Below are positions 1-9,281 of a DNA stretch of 64,000 bases, piece after piece. This DNA is from Carex sylvatica. Its lineage: Eukaryota > Streptophyta > Magnoliopsida > Poales > Cyperaceae. The DNA lies in NCBI GenBank assembly GCA_964058845.1, contig CAXKVR010000038.1:356001-420000 (forward strand), given 5' to 3'. Each line of letters begins with the position of its first letter. The first letter of the stretch is position 1. Under the pieces are notes generated by a model. The model made no database searches. It was not told the DNA's origin and saw only the letters and a list, made by a program, of their open reading frames with translations. The position numbers and the translations under genes are program-made.

Positions 1-1576
1 TGATTTAATGATCCATTACAACAATTTCATGATTATGAGACAGTCGCACGGTACACCCGAGGTTTTTGTATGGATTTATTCGGGTCGGTTATATTTCCAG
101 ATTCGAGTATAGATGGAGTCCCTGTGATGTACTTACAATTCATCACTGATCTAGAGACTCCACGAGAATACAATTGGGGTGGTGTAGTACTTGCACATCT
201 CTATCGAGAGTTGTCACGTGCTTGTCACACGGGGGTAGACACAATAGCGGGTCCGATGTTGTTGTTACAGATTTGGTCATGGACTCAATTTTCTACTGGT
301 CGGCCTATACCCCAGGAAGAGCCACTTCCCTTCGGTGATGCCGATGAGAATGAGAGGAATACTTTCGGTGTGAAGTGGACCACTCTCCATTTGTGGCCAG
401 AAAACCCTCACTTAGGTAAAAAGATTTATAATTCGAGATAACATCGATAGATTTATAATTATTTTTTAAAATTTATATTTATATTTATATTTTTTTTTAT
501 AGGTGGTACAGCCGCATATAGAGATAGCTTCGATAGACTAGCTGATGAGACAGTTAACTAGCGACCATACGTTGATTATTATGATCATTTACCTCGACAT
601 GTCCGATGACAAAAGAGGTATTGCACGAGTTGCAGTTACGTGATCCATTTTTGGATGGTGGAGTTTCAGCATGTAGTCATGGGCCAGTTTGGTAAGTACC
701 AAGAGGTCCCGCCTCCTCCTCCTCTACCATGGGATGATATTAGTTATTTACAAAATACATGGTATCATGATGGCAATTCAACAAGGGATGGTTGTTGGTC
801 GATGACTCTTTGTGAGTTTATTGAGAAACCTGCAATATTAATTGGAGAGCGGAGACCATATGATATGTCGAGGCATCATCTGTATATGCATTGGTTCCAC
901 GCGCGTGGCATGAGATCAGTGTATCTATCAGATAACAATCCGGAAGCTCTACGACGTCAGGCTCTCCCACGGACAGGAGATGTTGCTACACTGGCATACG
1001 CTTCTCATGGTCATAGGCATTCCCGTGTGGTTCGTACATTACTTTTTTTTTCAATCAAACTAGATTTTTCAATATTAATGTGCAATATGTCATGCTTCGA
1101 AATGTGTTATGTAGATTGCTCGCGAGATACAATGCACTATGCAGGCAATAGACATGGTCAAGACCTCGGGACAAGTGGCATATGGCAAGATGATGCTCGA
1201 GCATGCTCGTGACATTATGGAGGATATTGATCTGATTCACATCTTCCGAGGCATACTCAATAGTGCTGGGATCCCTATGGACTTGGACATGATCAGTTTG
1301 GATGATGATTTCCCTGATCAGCATTATAATCGCCTTACAACTGCAGAGCCTCCCCAGACGTGGGACAACTTCATGAGAGGAACAGAGTCTGGATCTATAT
1401 CTCAGTTCATGATCGATGAATTAATGGGAGGCATTAGTGCAATGGGACCATCCAATGCAAATTACGCTCCATCTACTTTCGATCCACCTCTTCCAACAGG
1501 CCGTATAAGGAATCCTACTGATCCGTACACTCCCGGGAGTGACGCCCTTAGACCAAGGCGACGACGAAGGCATTAA
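1..1576 (+). pseudogene. Plant mobile domain (PMD) protein pseudogene, MULE-borne
   Basis: Recognised from conserved PMD blocks: WGGVVLAHLYRELSRAC near 175-230, GPMLLLQIWSW near 255-285, then FWMVEFQHVVMGQFGKYQ near 645-700. Exon 1 runs from the window edge to 415 (GT at 416), exon 2 from 503 (AG at 501-502) to about 1,030, and the last exon from about 1,145 to the TAA at 1,574-1,576. The last exon ends in an arginine-rich tail (RPRRRRRH). PMD proteins are a plant-specific family including MAIN and MAIL1, which act in gene and TE silencing; TE-borne relatives are common. In-frame stops TAG (559-561) and TGA (607-609) interrupt exon 2, and the 5' end is missing. The exon 2/3 boundary is uncertain. 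The family call is firm; any function of this copy is unlikely. Confidence 0.8.
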
Positions 1577-2224
1577 CATGTTTCGATTGAGTAAGTGCAT
1601 CTGTTAAGCATGATACATTTTAATTTTTGATTGGATTTTAATACATTTTTAATCATGTTTTTGTTTTTGTTTTTGCAGAGGTACATGAAGAAATATAAGG
1701 TTAATGTTAGATTGGATCTATTATTTTATGTATGATATATGTAATGTTAAGTGAACTATTGTAACTTTAATTGGACTAACTTATGCTTATTTAAAATTTT
1801 ATATATGCTATCGGCTAACATATGACAGTACGTTCACGATCGATACGTTCATGAGAAATATATTCTTAGAATATAATGAAAATATCAACATAAATTCTTC
1901 GAATACAATAAAATGTCAATATAAGATACATCCCTAAAAATACAATAAAATGTCAACATAAATTCTTAGAATACAATAAAAATATCTAAATAAGATACAT
2001 TAATGTAAACTTAGAAATTCATAAATTCTTACAATACAATAAAAATGTCTAGATAAGATACATTAATATAAACTTAGAAATCCATAAAACAATGTAAATA
2101 TAAATTTCTCAGTTTTATCGAGTCGATGCACCTGTTACAAAATGAATACAACTTAGTTCAAATAAAATGGTAATTATGCAAACGAATTGTCTTTTGAATT
2201 TTTAAATTGTTATACCCGAATGTC
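1577..2224. repeat. Spacer between the convergent MULE 1 genes, with degenerate tandem repeats
   Basis: AT-rich DNA between the two converging pseudogenes. From about 1,850 to 2,100 the motifs AATACAATAAAAATGTC and AAGATACATTAAT recur four to five times at uneven spacing. The spacer of MULE 2 (12,369-12,793) likewise has short TTAGTTGTATTGTTGAAC repeats. No coding signal was seen. Confidence 0.45.
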
Positions 2225-4844
2225 TTGCTGTAGTTGACTCTTGATTATGTTGTCGAGCATTTCGCCTCGTGGCAGGGGCCTCCATTTTGTCCATAGTCAT
2301 TATTCTCCGCTTGTGTTTTCTCCTACCCTTATTTACTTTATCCGGATATGGCCTTATAATGGGTCCATTATACAATGGTCAATCCCGTTTATTTCTAAAT
2401 CCATTGAATCGACCAGATCAAGTGTTTATATAATTTTGTAAACTGTAATATGAACTAACATAGTCGCTAGAATTTAGCCTCCTCACGAAGCAAACTGCAA
2501 GAACATGGTTACATGGGATACCTGTTAATTGAGGTCTCCGACAGCTACATATAGGTATTCCTTCTGCAGGGAAGGTAACATAGTCCTTCAGTTCGCCCCA
2601 AACACCCTTAAATTAAAAAAATCATATTTACATCAAATGTATTACATGAAAGTAAATAATTAGATTTATCGAATGATTAACTTACTGTCTCGAGAAGTCC
2701 ATTATTATCAATAACCTCATAGTCGTTATGGCCAGCATACATCGCTCTTACCTCATGTTTCCTTGCTTTCTCATTACGACGATGTAAAATCTCAGTAATG
2801 TTCAATGAAAAATTCAATCCAGTTGCCTCCCATCCAATCACGGCCTCCCGCCTATTTACAAACCAGTCGAGACACTTATAAAAGGTCTTATCCATAATTG
2901 CACACACAGGTAGTTGCCTGACAATCCTAAATACACTGTTTAGTACCTCAGAGCCATTACTTGTCATTATACCCCATCAATTGAGGACTCCATCATGCAC
3001 TTGTGCCCACTTATGCAGAGCTAAAGGCTCTGCATCAGAGTTGCGGAGCCGTTTACCAAATTTCATAATGTAGTCATGTACGGCTGCATCTCTTTGCTTA
3101 ATCAAATCCATCTCCTCTTCAAATCTCCAGATTTTTTTTTTGGCAACATATTTCTTGAATACCTTTTTGATCCACTTTTGAGGGTAGTTTTTCCAAATAT
3201 TTTCACAAATATGCTGCGAACACAGTCGGTGGACAGCTTCACCTTTTTCCTCACACCATCCCAGATTAGGAGCCTCAAACACCCCTCGTATACCAAGGTG
3301 CTGGTCCGAGACAACGCATATTTTTCCTGGCCCGACAACATTGATACGTAACCAATTCATAAACCAACCCCAATTTTCTATAGACTCTTTTTCACAAATT
3401 GCAAATGCAAGTGGCAAGAGTTGTTGCTCTTCATCGTAAGCACAAGCCATAAAAAGTTTACCCTTGTATCTTCCGGATAAGAACCCGGCATCAACACTGA
3501 TAACGGGCCGAAGATGAGGCCATGCTTCAATATACGGCCCAAATGCCCATGCAACCTTGTTAAAAATATTGATATTAAACTTGCTTGATGGTTCATCCTC
3601 TAGTAGGTACTGTGTACCTGGATTAGATGCTTTGATGGCACCCAGAAATGATGGCAGCAGCTCGTAAGACTTCTCCCAGCTCCCAAACAAGTCCGCAATT
3701 GCAAGTTTCCTACCTCTCCACAACTTGTTATACGAGGGCACTACTGTTCCAAATTTAACTTTAACCAGATGCTTGATCATTTTAATGTTTAACTCCATAC
3801 TATCTTTCAAAGTCGGTTTAATAATATTAGCAATTACTATGGCAGTCATTTGATGACTATCCAACCTTTGAGCACTTCCAAAATATGTGTGGACAAACGG
3901 GTTGGTGAAAATTATCCATGCACCTGTTGGTACTACCTTTGCATACAATTTTCATTGGCATTTAGAAGATTTACATGCAACTCTATACTTACTTTTATTG
4001 CTGTTTACCACGTCTAACTCTGTATATTTTTTAGGTGAAAAGTAGCAAGTTCTTATTTTAGTTTAGCTTTTGATTCAAACATTTGACCCTCATCAAATTT
4101 TTCATCTGACTTGGGGGGGTTCTCCAGAAATGCATGATCCTTGTATGGCATTGGCAATTGATCGTGGAATGATGAACATGGATGCCTATCTCCCCGATTG
4201 AGGAATGGGATCGACTTGTGCCAATCCTTCAATATTTCTTGGGCGTTCATTTCAGCCTCTGCTTTGTCCATATCTGCGTCCCATGCTTCAGCCGAATCAT
4301 CATCATCATCAAAAGAACTTGTATCAGTTTCTGTGTCTTGATCTGATTGCTCACAAGGGTCATCACCAGTCTGAACCGGAGGTGTGTAGGTGGGTACAGG
4401 TACACTGCCCGACTCAGGATGAAAGTCGGTCTGAACCGACGGTGTGTTACTACCTCCAGGCAAACTATCTAGACACGGGTCATAACCCATTTGGTTTCTA
4501 CCATGGTGCGCCTCAACTACCAATTCTATAACCTTAAATCCAGCAACTTGAGCTGCAATTTATTTAATGACATCCCAAGTTTCCTCAATTTGTATCCGAA
4601 ATAGTGAGAAATGGTACGATCCGGGTTGTGCTGTGTTCATACGTACCCTAATTGTCAATTTGACTCGACTCGGAAGCAATTCAAGTCCAATGTATATCTG
4701 CCATCTTATAATAGCAAAACTGGTAGAATTAGATACAGTAAACGTAAATGCAGCCCCTATGTCATAACCAACACCTGTTGAAGTGCTTTGGAGGTTACCA
4801 CCATAATACACATTGATCAATAGCAGTGACATTTTGCTGAACAA
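2225..4844 (-). pseudogene. Mutator-like (mudrA-type) transposase pseudogene
   Basis: Reads on - from a start near 4,832-4,844. In order: a PB1-like N-terminal segment (INVYYGGNLQS, to 4,560); an acidic linker (DDDDDSAEAWDAD); the MuDR DNA-binding region (EGQMFESKAKLK, then the CKSSKC cysteines, near 4,050-3,950); the DDE core with RPVISVDAGFLSGRYKGK and VVSDQHLGI (about 3,530-3,290); then, after a GT-AG intron at 2,685-2,607, a SWIM zinc finger CSC-x(8)-IPCNHV (about 2,540-2,480). A basic tail (KGRRKHKRRIMTMDKM) is recognisable to about 2,225 in another frame. Stops lie at 4,560-4,562 (TAA), 4,050-4,052 (TAA), about 3,949-3,951 (TGA where the family has Trp) and 2,977-2,979 (TGA). There is also a one-base frameshift near 4,030 and loss of frame after 2,420. 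The family is certain; the copy is dead. Confidence 0.88.
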
Positions 4845-4845
4845 G

Positions 4846-5159
4846 AATCAAACACTAAATTAACTCCAGATATTTTTTAATTTTACAACACTAAATGTAA
4901 ACAAATAATTAAAAAAAACTCACAATAATAATCAGAAGACGATGCTGAGTACAATGGTGATGGCGATCTGTTAATTTGGCAACTTCTCTATTGAATAATA
5001 ATAAAAAAAAAATCAAACACTAAATTAACTCCAAATATTTTTTAATTTTACAACACTAAATATAAACAAATAAGTAAAAAAAACTCACAATAATAATCAG
5101 AAGACGATGCTGAGTACAATGGTAGTGGCGATCTGTTAATTTGGCAACTTCTCTATTGG
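4846..5159. repeat. 165-bp tandem duplication upstream of MULE 1 transposase
   Basis: The stretch starting AATCAAACACTAAATTAACT at 4,846 recurs at 5,011, and both copies run through GAAGACGATGCTGAGTACAA to GGCAACTTCTCTATTG (about 4,998 and 5,159). The period is 165 bp with few mismatches. It lies in the 5' leader or promoter region of the transposase pseudogene. Confidence 0.8.
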
Positions 5160-5234
5160 ATTTGAAAAAAACAAAATAATGAAAAAAAGAAAAGAATAAT
5201 GGAGGTAGGGAAGAGAAGAAGAGAGAGGACTGCT

Positions 5235-5470
5235 GCGCGGAATAAAATCTAAAGCTGCCTCCACTGATCCACAGGATCGGTGTGGAGATTTCAGAGGCTA
5301 CACTGATCCACAAGATCGATGGAGGGTTATTTATGTGTAACTATACGTGTGGCGTGTGGCACGGGTAGAAATGAGCTCCACCGATCCTATGGATTGGTAT
5401 AGGAGTTCTGTTTTTTGCTCCACCGATCTTACGGATTGGTGGAGGCTATTTTTCGAATTTCGATTAGCTG
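5235..5470. repeat. Cluster of four imperfect palindromes at the right end of MULE 1
   Basis: Four versions of a dyad occur: CTCCACTGATCC/GGATCGGTGTGGAG (5,259-5,287), CTACACTGATCC/GATCGATGGAGG, CTCCACCGATCC/GGATTGGTATAGGAG (5,377-5,407) and CTCCACCGATC/GATTGGTGGAGG (5,420-5,446). The position matches the subterminal dyads of the MULE 2 TIRs. They are likely part of the terminal repeat and possibly transposase-binding sites (inference). Confidence 0.6.
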
Positions 5471-5500
5471 AAGGCTGTTTCCGGTAAAATATTTAAAATA

Positions 5501-6530
5501 AATTCTATTTAAAAAAAAAATCCAGAATAGTTGTCAAAAAAAAAATTAAAAAAATTATATTTTTTTTAAAATAGAGAGTATTGTTTTGGTAAAAGTTCAC
5601 TTTTAAAAAATATATATTTAGTTTTTCGTTGTTTCTCAATTAATATAAGCAAAGTTTCTTCCTTGAAATCTTACGATTGTTGATTGAATCTTCCAAAATC
5701 TCTTTATCCAAAACCAGCCCAGAAACATCCATGTTTGTCTTAAAAACAAATAATTGGCTATTAAATTAACTTAAAGCCAAACTAAAATTTGTGAATGTAC
5801 ACCAAGTTAAATAACCCGGAGGAATTTTCCGAGGGCCTTTGTTGCTGTCGTTAGTCCAAAGTTGACAATATTGGAATTTTTCAGGGTCCGCATGCTAATT
5901 TTGTCCTCTCCCTCCTTAAACCTTACAAATTAGATGGTTAATATTGAATTTTAGTTATTCAAATTCCAAAAGAAATAAAACTAAGTTTACTTTAAATTAC
6001 AACAATAGATTTGACACGTTAATCTTAATATCATATAAAGAGCTGTTTTTTTCTTAATTAAATTATTATTATAATCCAACATCGTGTGCTCTCCCTACTT
6101 ACAAATTACAAGGTGAATATTGAATTTTAGTTATTCAAATTCCAAATCAAATAGAATTGAAGTTTATTATAAAGTACAACAATAGATTTGCCACATTAAT
6201 CTTAGTACCAAATTAGGATTTTTTTTAAAAAATAGAATTAATTTTAATTATTTTAATAAAACAAACACTATTATTTTGATTTTTATAAATTTTGTTTTAA
6301 AAAATCTGCATTGGTCATTCTACTTATTCTCCCTCCACAAATTCATGTTTTTTTTTTATATAAATCAACTCAATAATATTTTTTTATTATAATAATTAAA
6401 ATTAGTTCTATATAAAAAAAAAAATCCAAATTAGATATCATGAGCAGAGTCATGATATCAAACTCCAATCGAACTCAAATCAAATCGAAATTAAATTAAT
6501 GTAAACAAACAAATTATATAATTCAACAAC
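5501..6530. repeat. AT-rich intergenic DNA with a diverged 176-bp-period duplication
   Basis: No gene seen. About 5,905-6,030 and 6,085-6,210 are diverged copies: ATATTGAATTTTAGTTATTC starts at 5,941 and again at 6,117, and CAACAATAGATTTG(A/C)CAC follows in both. The remainder is A/T homopolymer-rich. Confidence 0.5.
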
Positions 6531-6534
6531 AAAG

Positions 6535-6671
6535 TAGGCACTTTTCGCGAGAGAAAAAACGTATTTATGACGGTTCTCCGTCGCTAAAAGTACCGTTACT
6601 AATAGAAAAAACACTTTTATGATGGTATTCCGTCGCGAAAAGTTACTTTTTACCCTCGCAAAAAGTGCCTA
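6535..6671. mobile_element. 137-bp MITE-like fold-back element
   Basis: The ends TAGGCACTTTTCGCGAG (6,535) and CTCGCAAAAAGTGCCTA (6,655-6,671) are inverted repeats with one mismatch, and the interior (ACGGTTCTCCGTCGC, TTCCGTCGCGAAAAG) also folds back. Outer TA dinucleotides could be a target duplication. GCGACGG-type motifs are common at CACTA-element ends, but the superfamily is not established. Non-coding. Confidence 0.6.
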
Positions 6672-7085
6672 TCTTCTTATTGTTAAACAACTAATTAGAG
6701 TAGAAGGCCAATCAAGATCAAACTCCCATCAATAATCTATTCTAAATAGAATGTATTAATTATAAATTTAGCAATTAGCTCTAATATCTCCCTCTCAAAA
6801 GTACTAATCATAATATTTTAAACTGAAAATTTTCAATTTTTTTGAAAAAATAGTAAAAAATTTTAAAAAAAATATAAAATTTAATCTCTAAGTACATTTT
6901 AATATGAAGAACACATTAGAAGGTTCGAATCAACTATTTAAATTTCGAAAATAAAAATATAAGAAAAGGATGCACGTTGAAGCACAAAAGAAAGGATTCA
7001 ATTTAACCCGCCTCTATATATATATAAATATATAATTCTCTTACTGCAACATGTCCAACTAAGGACAATAAAGTAGAGTTATTAG
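6672..7085. other. AT-rich intergenic DNA, nothing recognised
   Basis: Low-complexity A/T sequence including a TATATATAAATATATA stretch near 7,015-7,030. No coding, RNA or repeat structure was recognised. Confidence 0.4.
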
Positions 7086-7621
7086 CTCACACGTACGGGT
7101 GTAAATGGTCGGATACGGATCGGATAGTGGTCTTACTGTATCCGTATCCGTTATATTTTTTCAGATACAGATACGGATAGTCTTAGATACGAATACGGAT
7201 CAGATATTAAATGTTACGAATACAGATCGGATATCGGACAGATACAAATATTTTTTATAATTAGCTTGTTAGTTACAAAATATTTATTATATTATTAAAA
7301 TATTTATCACTAATTATGTCATAGTGTTATATTATTCATCAAAATATATATCTATATGAAATTTAATAAATTATTCGTACAATATGCAATTCAATAAATC
7401 AATTTAAGAACATATATCATATTTGTTGTGGTTTAAAGTGTAAACGGTCGGATACGGATAGTTAAAAGCCTTACTGTATCTGTATCCTTTATAATTTTTC
7501 AAATACGGATACGGATAGTCTCAGATACGGATACGGATCGGATAATTTAAGTACTTTTCCGAATTCGAATTCGGACGAAATCGGATATTATCCAATCCGT
7601 TTACACCCTCACTCACACATC
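7086..7621. mobile_element. hAT/Ac-like non-autonomous element
   Basis: Begins GGGTGTAAATGGTCGGATAC (7,097) and ends ATCCGTTTACACCC (about 7,609), forming short terminal inverted repeats. The interior is filled with GGATACGGAT-type subterminal motifs on both strands, as in plant Ac/Ds relatives. Flanks CTCACACGT (7,086-7,094) and CTCACACAT (7,613-7,621) differ at one base and could be a decayed target duplication. A second internal start-like motif at about 7,436 (GTGTAAACGGTCGGATACGG) suggests nesting or an internal duplication. No transposase frame is present. Confidence 0.5.
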
Positions 7622-7966
7622 CTTGTCCCATCAATCGCCCCTCCTTCATTAACTCCGCATTACACATAAACCAAGTGTCTTCCTTTTCTTCTATTTTTTT
7701 CTCTTCTTTTTTGTGGTAATTTTTCTCTTAGACCAAAATCAATAAAAATAAACCCAAAATAAGAGCAGGTAATAAGACCACCATATTTGAACAGTCACTA
7801 AAGCATACTGTTCAACGATGATGGAATAATGTACTACTCATAGTCATATCCAACACTTTGCCTTTTCTAAGCTAGGTTAGTAGGTGTATATCACCCTTGT
7901 ACACACACAAAAGATACCAAAGATTGGTAATGAAATTAGGAATACTTAATACTAAACCATATATAT
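7622..7966. other. Downstream flank of the TPD1-like gene, nothing recognised
   Basis: Pyrimidine-rich then AT-rich sequence. It would contain the 3' UTR of the minus-strand gene that ends at 7,967. No convincing polyadenylation signal could be assigned by eye. Confidence 0.3.
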
Positions 7967-8353
7967 CTATCTTGACACGCAAGATGCCAACGAGACGGTT
8001 AGCTGGTATGGGAATGTGTTGGCATATTGGAATGATAGAACTGAGCCCGATGGGAAAGGCCGGCCATCATTTACCAAGCAGTCATTGTAGCGAAGCCGGC
8101 GAAAGACACACGGATTGACCAGTCGGGCGGAGCTGAACCAACCACAACTCAAATGGATCTGCCCGAGTTCGCAACCCACATTGGTCCTCTCAGTGCACAC
8201 ATTTACTACCTGCACTGTGTAGGTTGGTATCCCATTTGGCAATGGAGCAGTGTCGCCTTGGTGGATGACGATGTCATCCTTCGTGCAACCGTCTCCAACC
8301 CTTTGTGTGGTTACATGCATTGGACGTGTCCAGTGATGTTGTCCCATATTCAA
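7967..8353 (-). CDS. TPD1-like: TPD1-like (tapetum determinant 1) secreted cysteine-rich protein, 5' end unresolved
   Basis: The frame reads through the TPD1 family hallmarks: CTKDDIVIHQGDTAPLPNG, IPTYTVQVVNVC, LSCGWFSSARLVNP, FRRLRYNDCLVNDG and LSFQYANTFPYQL, ending SLASCVSR and TAG. The six conserved cysteines are present plus one extra (NPC). In Arabidopsis and rice these small secreted proteins are ligands of the EMS1/EXS (MSP1) receptor kinase and set tapetum and archesporial cell number; other family members have broader roles. The frame has no ATG at its 5' limit. An open extension to about 8,500 holds a hydrophobic run (LVLIRIVISFIIF) that could be a signal sequence, but no initiating ATG is in frame there, so an upstream exon or a truncated 5' end is likely. 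MULE 2 is inserted about 430 bp upstream of the frame. This is the only clear non-TE gene in the window. Confidence 0.85.
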   Translation of the reverse strand: MNMGQHHWTRPMHVTTQRVGDGCTKDDIVIHQGDTAPLPNGIPTYTVQVVNVCTERTNVGCELGQIHLSCGWFSSARLVNPCVFRRLRYNDCLVNDGRPFPSGSVLSFQYANTFPYQLTVSLASCVSR

Positions 8354-8777
8354 CTTGGAGTAACTCGAAGGTAGTCGTTTGGCTAAACAGGAATTTTTAA
8401 AAATAATGAAGGAAATGACAATTCGAATTAGGACCAGCGGGCATCTACTGGAATGAAGAAAAAAGCTTGTCAGAGATATGAAAAGGAAACTTACGCTTCA
8501 AACCCCATCTTTTCTTTTTTTACAATATGGGGGCGGGTACATAACTGTTGTGGGGCCTTTTAAATTGGGCTGACTCGGAGGCTTCTGAGTGTCTGGATGT
8601 TTTTTTCCTTTATTTAATTTTCCGTTCCGTTAATTTTCTGTTCTGTTGGGTTGTAGGTTTAAAGTATGCTGTTGTAATATTTGGACAATTTTCATTAATG
8701 AATTCCTACGGGTTTTCTCCTCCCAAAAAAAGAAAAGCTAACAATTTTTTTTACTTCCTAATACTATGTAGTTTTAA
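8354..8777. other. 5' flank of the TPD1-like gene up to the MULE 2 insertion
   Basis: Contains a frame open on - to about 8,500 (see the gene entry) and then AT-rich DNA. The promoter and any first exon of the TPD1-like gene would have to lie here, or have been displaced to the far side of MULE 2, where only retrotransposon DNA is seen. Confidence 0.35.
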
Positions 8778-8786
8778 CTAAAGAAC

Positions 8787-8995
8787 CGGCCATTTTTATT
8801 AATACCCCTTAAAAAAAAAAAAATTTAACAATACCCTCGTGTTTAATTTTTTTTTATTACTACCCCGACCGCCAGGGCTCCAGACGGTCCATATATTGAA
8901 AGAAACCGCCCCCCCCCCCCCCCCGGGCGGTCCACTACCCCAAGCAAACCGCCCCCCCCCCCTCCCCCCCCTCCCCCGGGCGGTCCCCTATGAGT
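8787..8995 (+). repeat. MULE 2 left terminal inverted repeat
   Basis: About 200 bp matching the reverse complement of 17,721-17,901. It contains long C runs (near 8,911-8,926 and 8,953-8,980) and three copies of the dyad core GGCGGTCC/GGACGGTCC. The C runs are longer than in the right copy, as expected from homopolymer slippage. Confidence 0.92.
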
Positions 8996-9281
8996 ATATT
9001 TTCTCTCCTCTGCCTCATTCCGAACCAAAAATAATTCGCGCCCGTCTCCTGTAACGACAGGTATTATTTTGTAAATTTTTTTTAATTATTACTAATTAGT
9101 TAATTACTGTAGTATTAATTAGTATTAATGTAGAAACTGTAGCATTACTGTAGCATTACTGTAGCAACAAGTAATTTTTTTTTAAAATTAGCCATTTATT
9201 ATTGTGCTCGTTATAATTACTGAACAATTATTATAATACTTATAAAATTATTTTTTTTAAATGTAGTTTGTTAAGTAAAAG

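Larger units (their letters stand above)
1..5500. mobile_element. MULE 1: degenerate Mutator-like DNA transposon carrying a PMD gene, left end outside the window
   Basis: A PMD pseudogene on + (1-1,576) and a MULE transposase pseudogene on - (4,844-2,225) converge, the same architecture as the complete element at 8,787-17,901 but flipped. The right end is taken to lie near 5,240-5,500, where four imperfect palindromes around CTCCACCGATC sit about 400-650 bp upstream of the transposase start; in MULE 2 the terminal repeat occupies the equivalent place. The left terminal repeat is outside the window, so no TIR pair or target duplication could be checked and the right boundary is approximate. 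Both genes carry several stops and at least two frame changes, so this copy is old and inactive. Confidence 0.7.

Noticed and set aside
3076..3351. Plus-strand frame opposite the MULE 1 transposase
   Set aside because: Antisense of the DDE region; no family resemblance.
8839..9054. Proline- and glycine-rich frames on opposite strands
   Set aside because: Products of the C/G runs in the left TIR.
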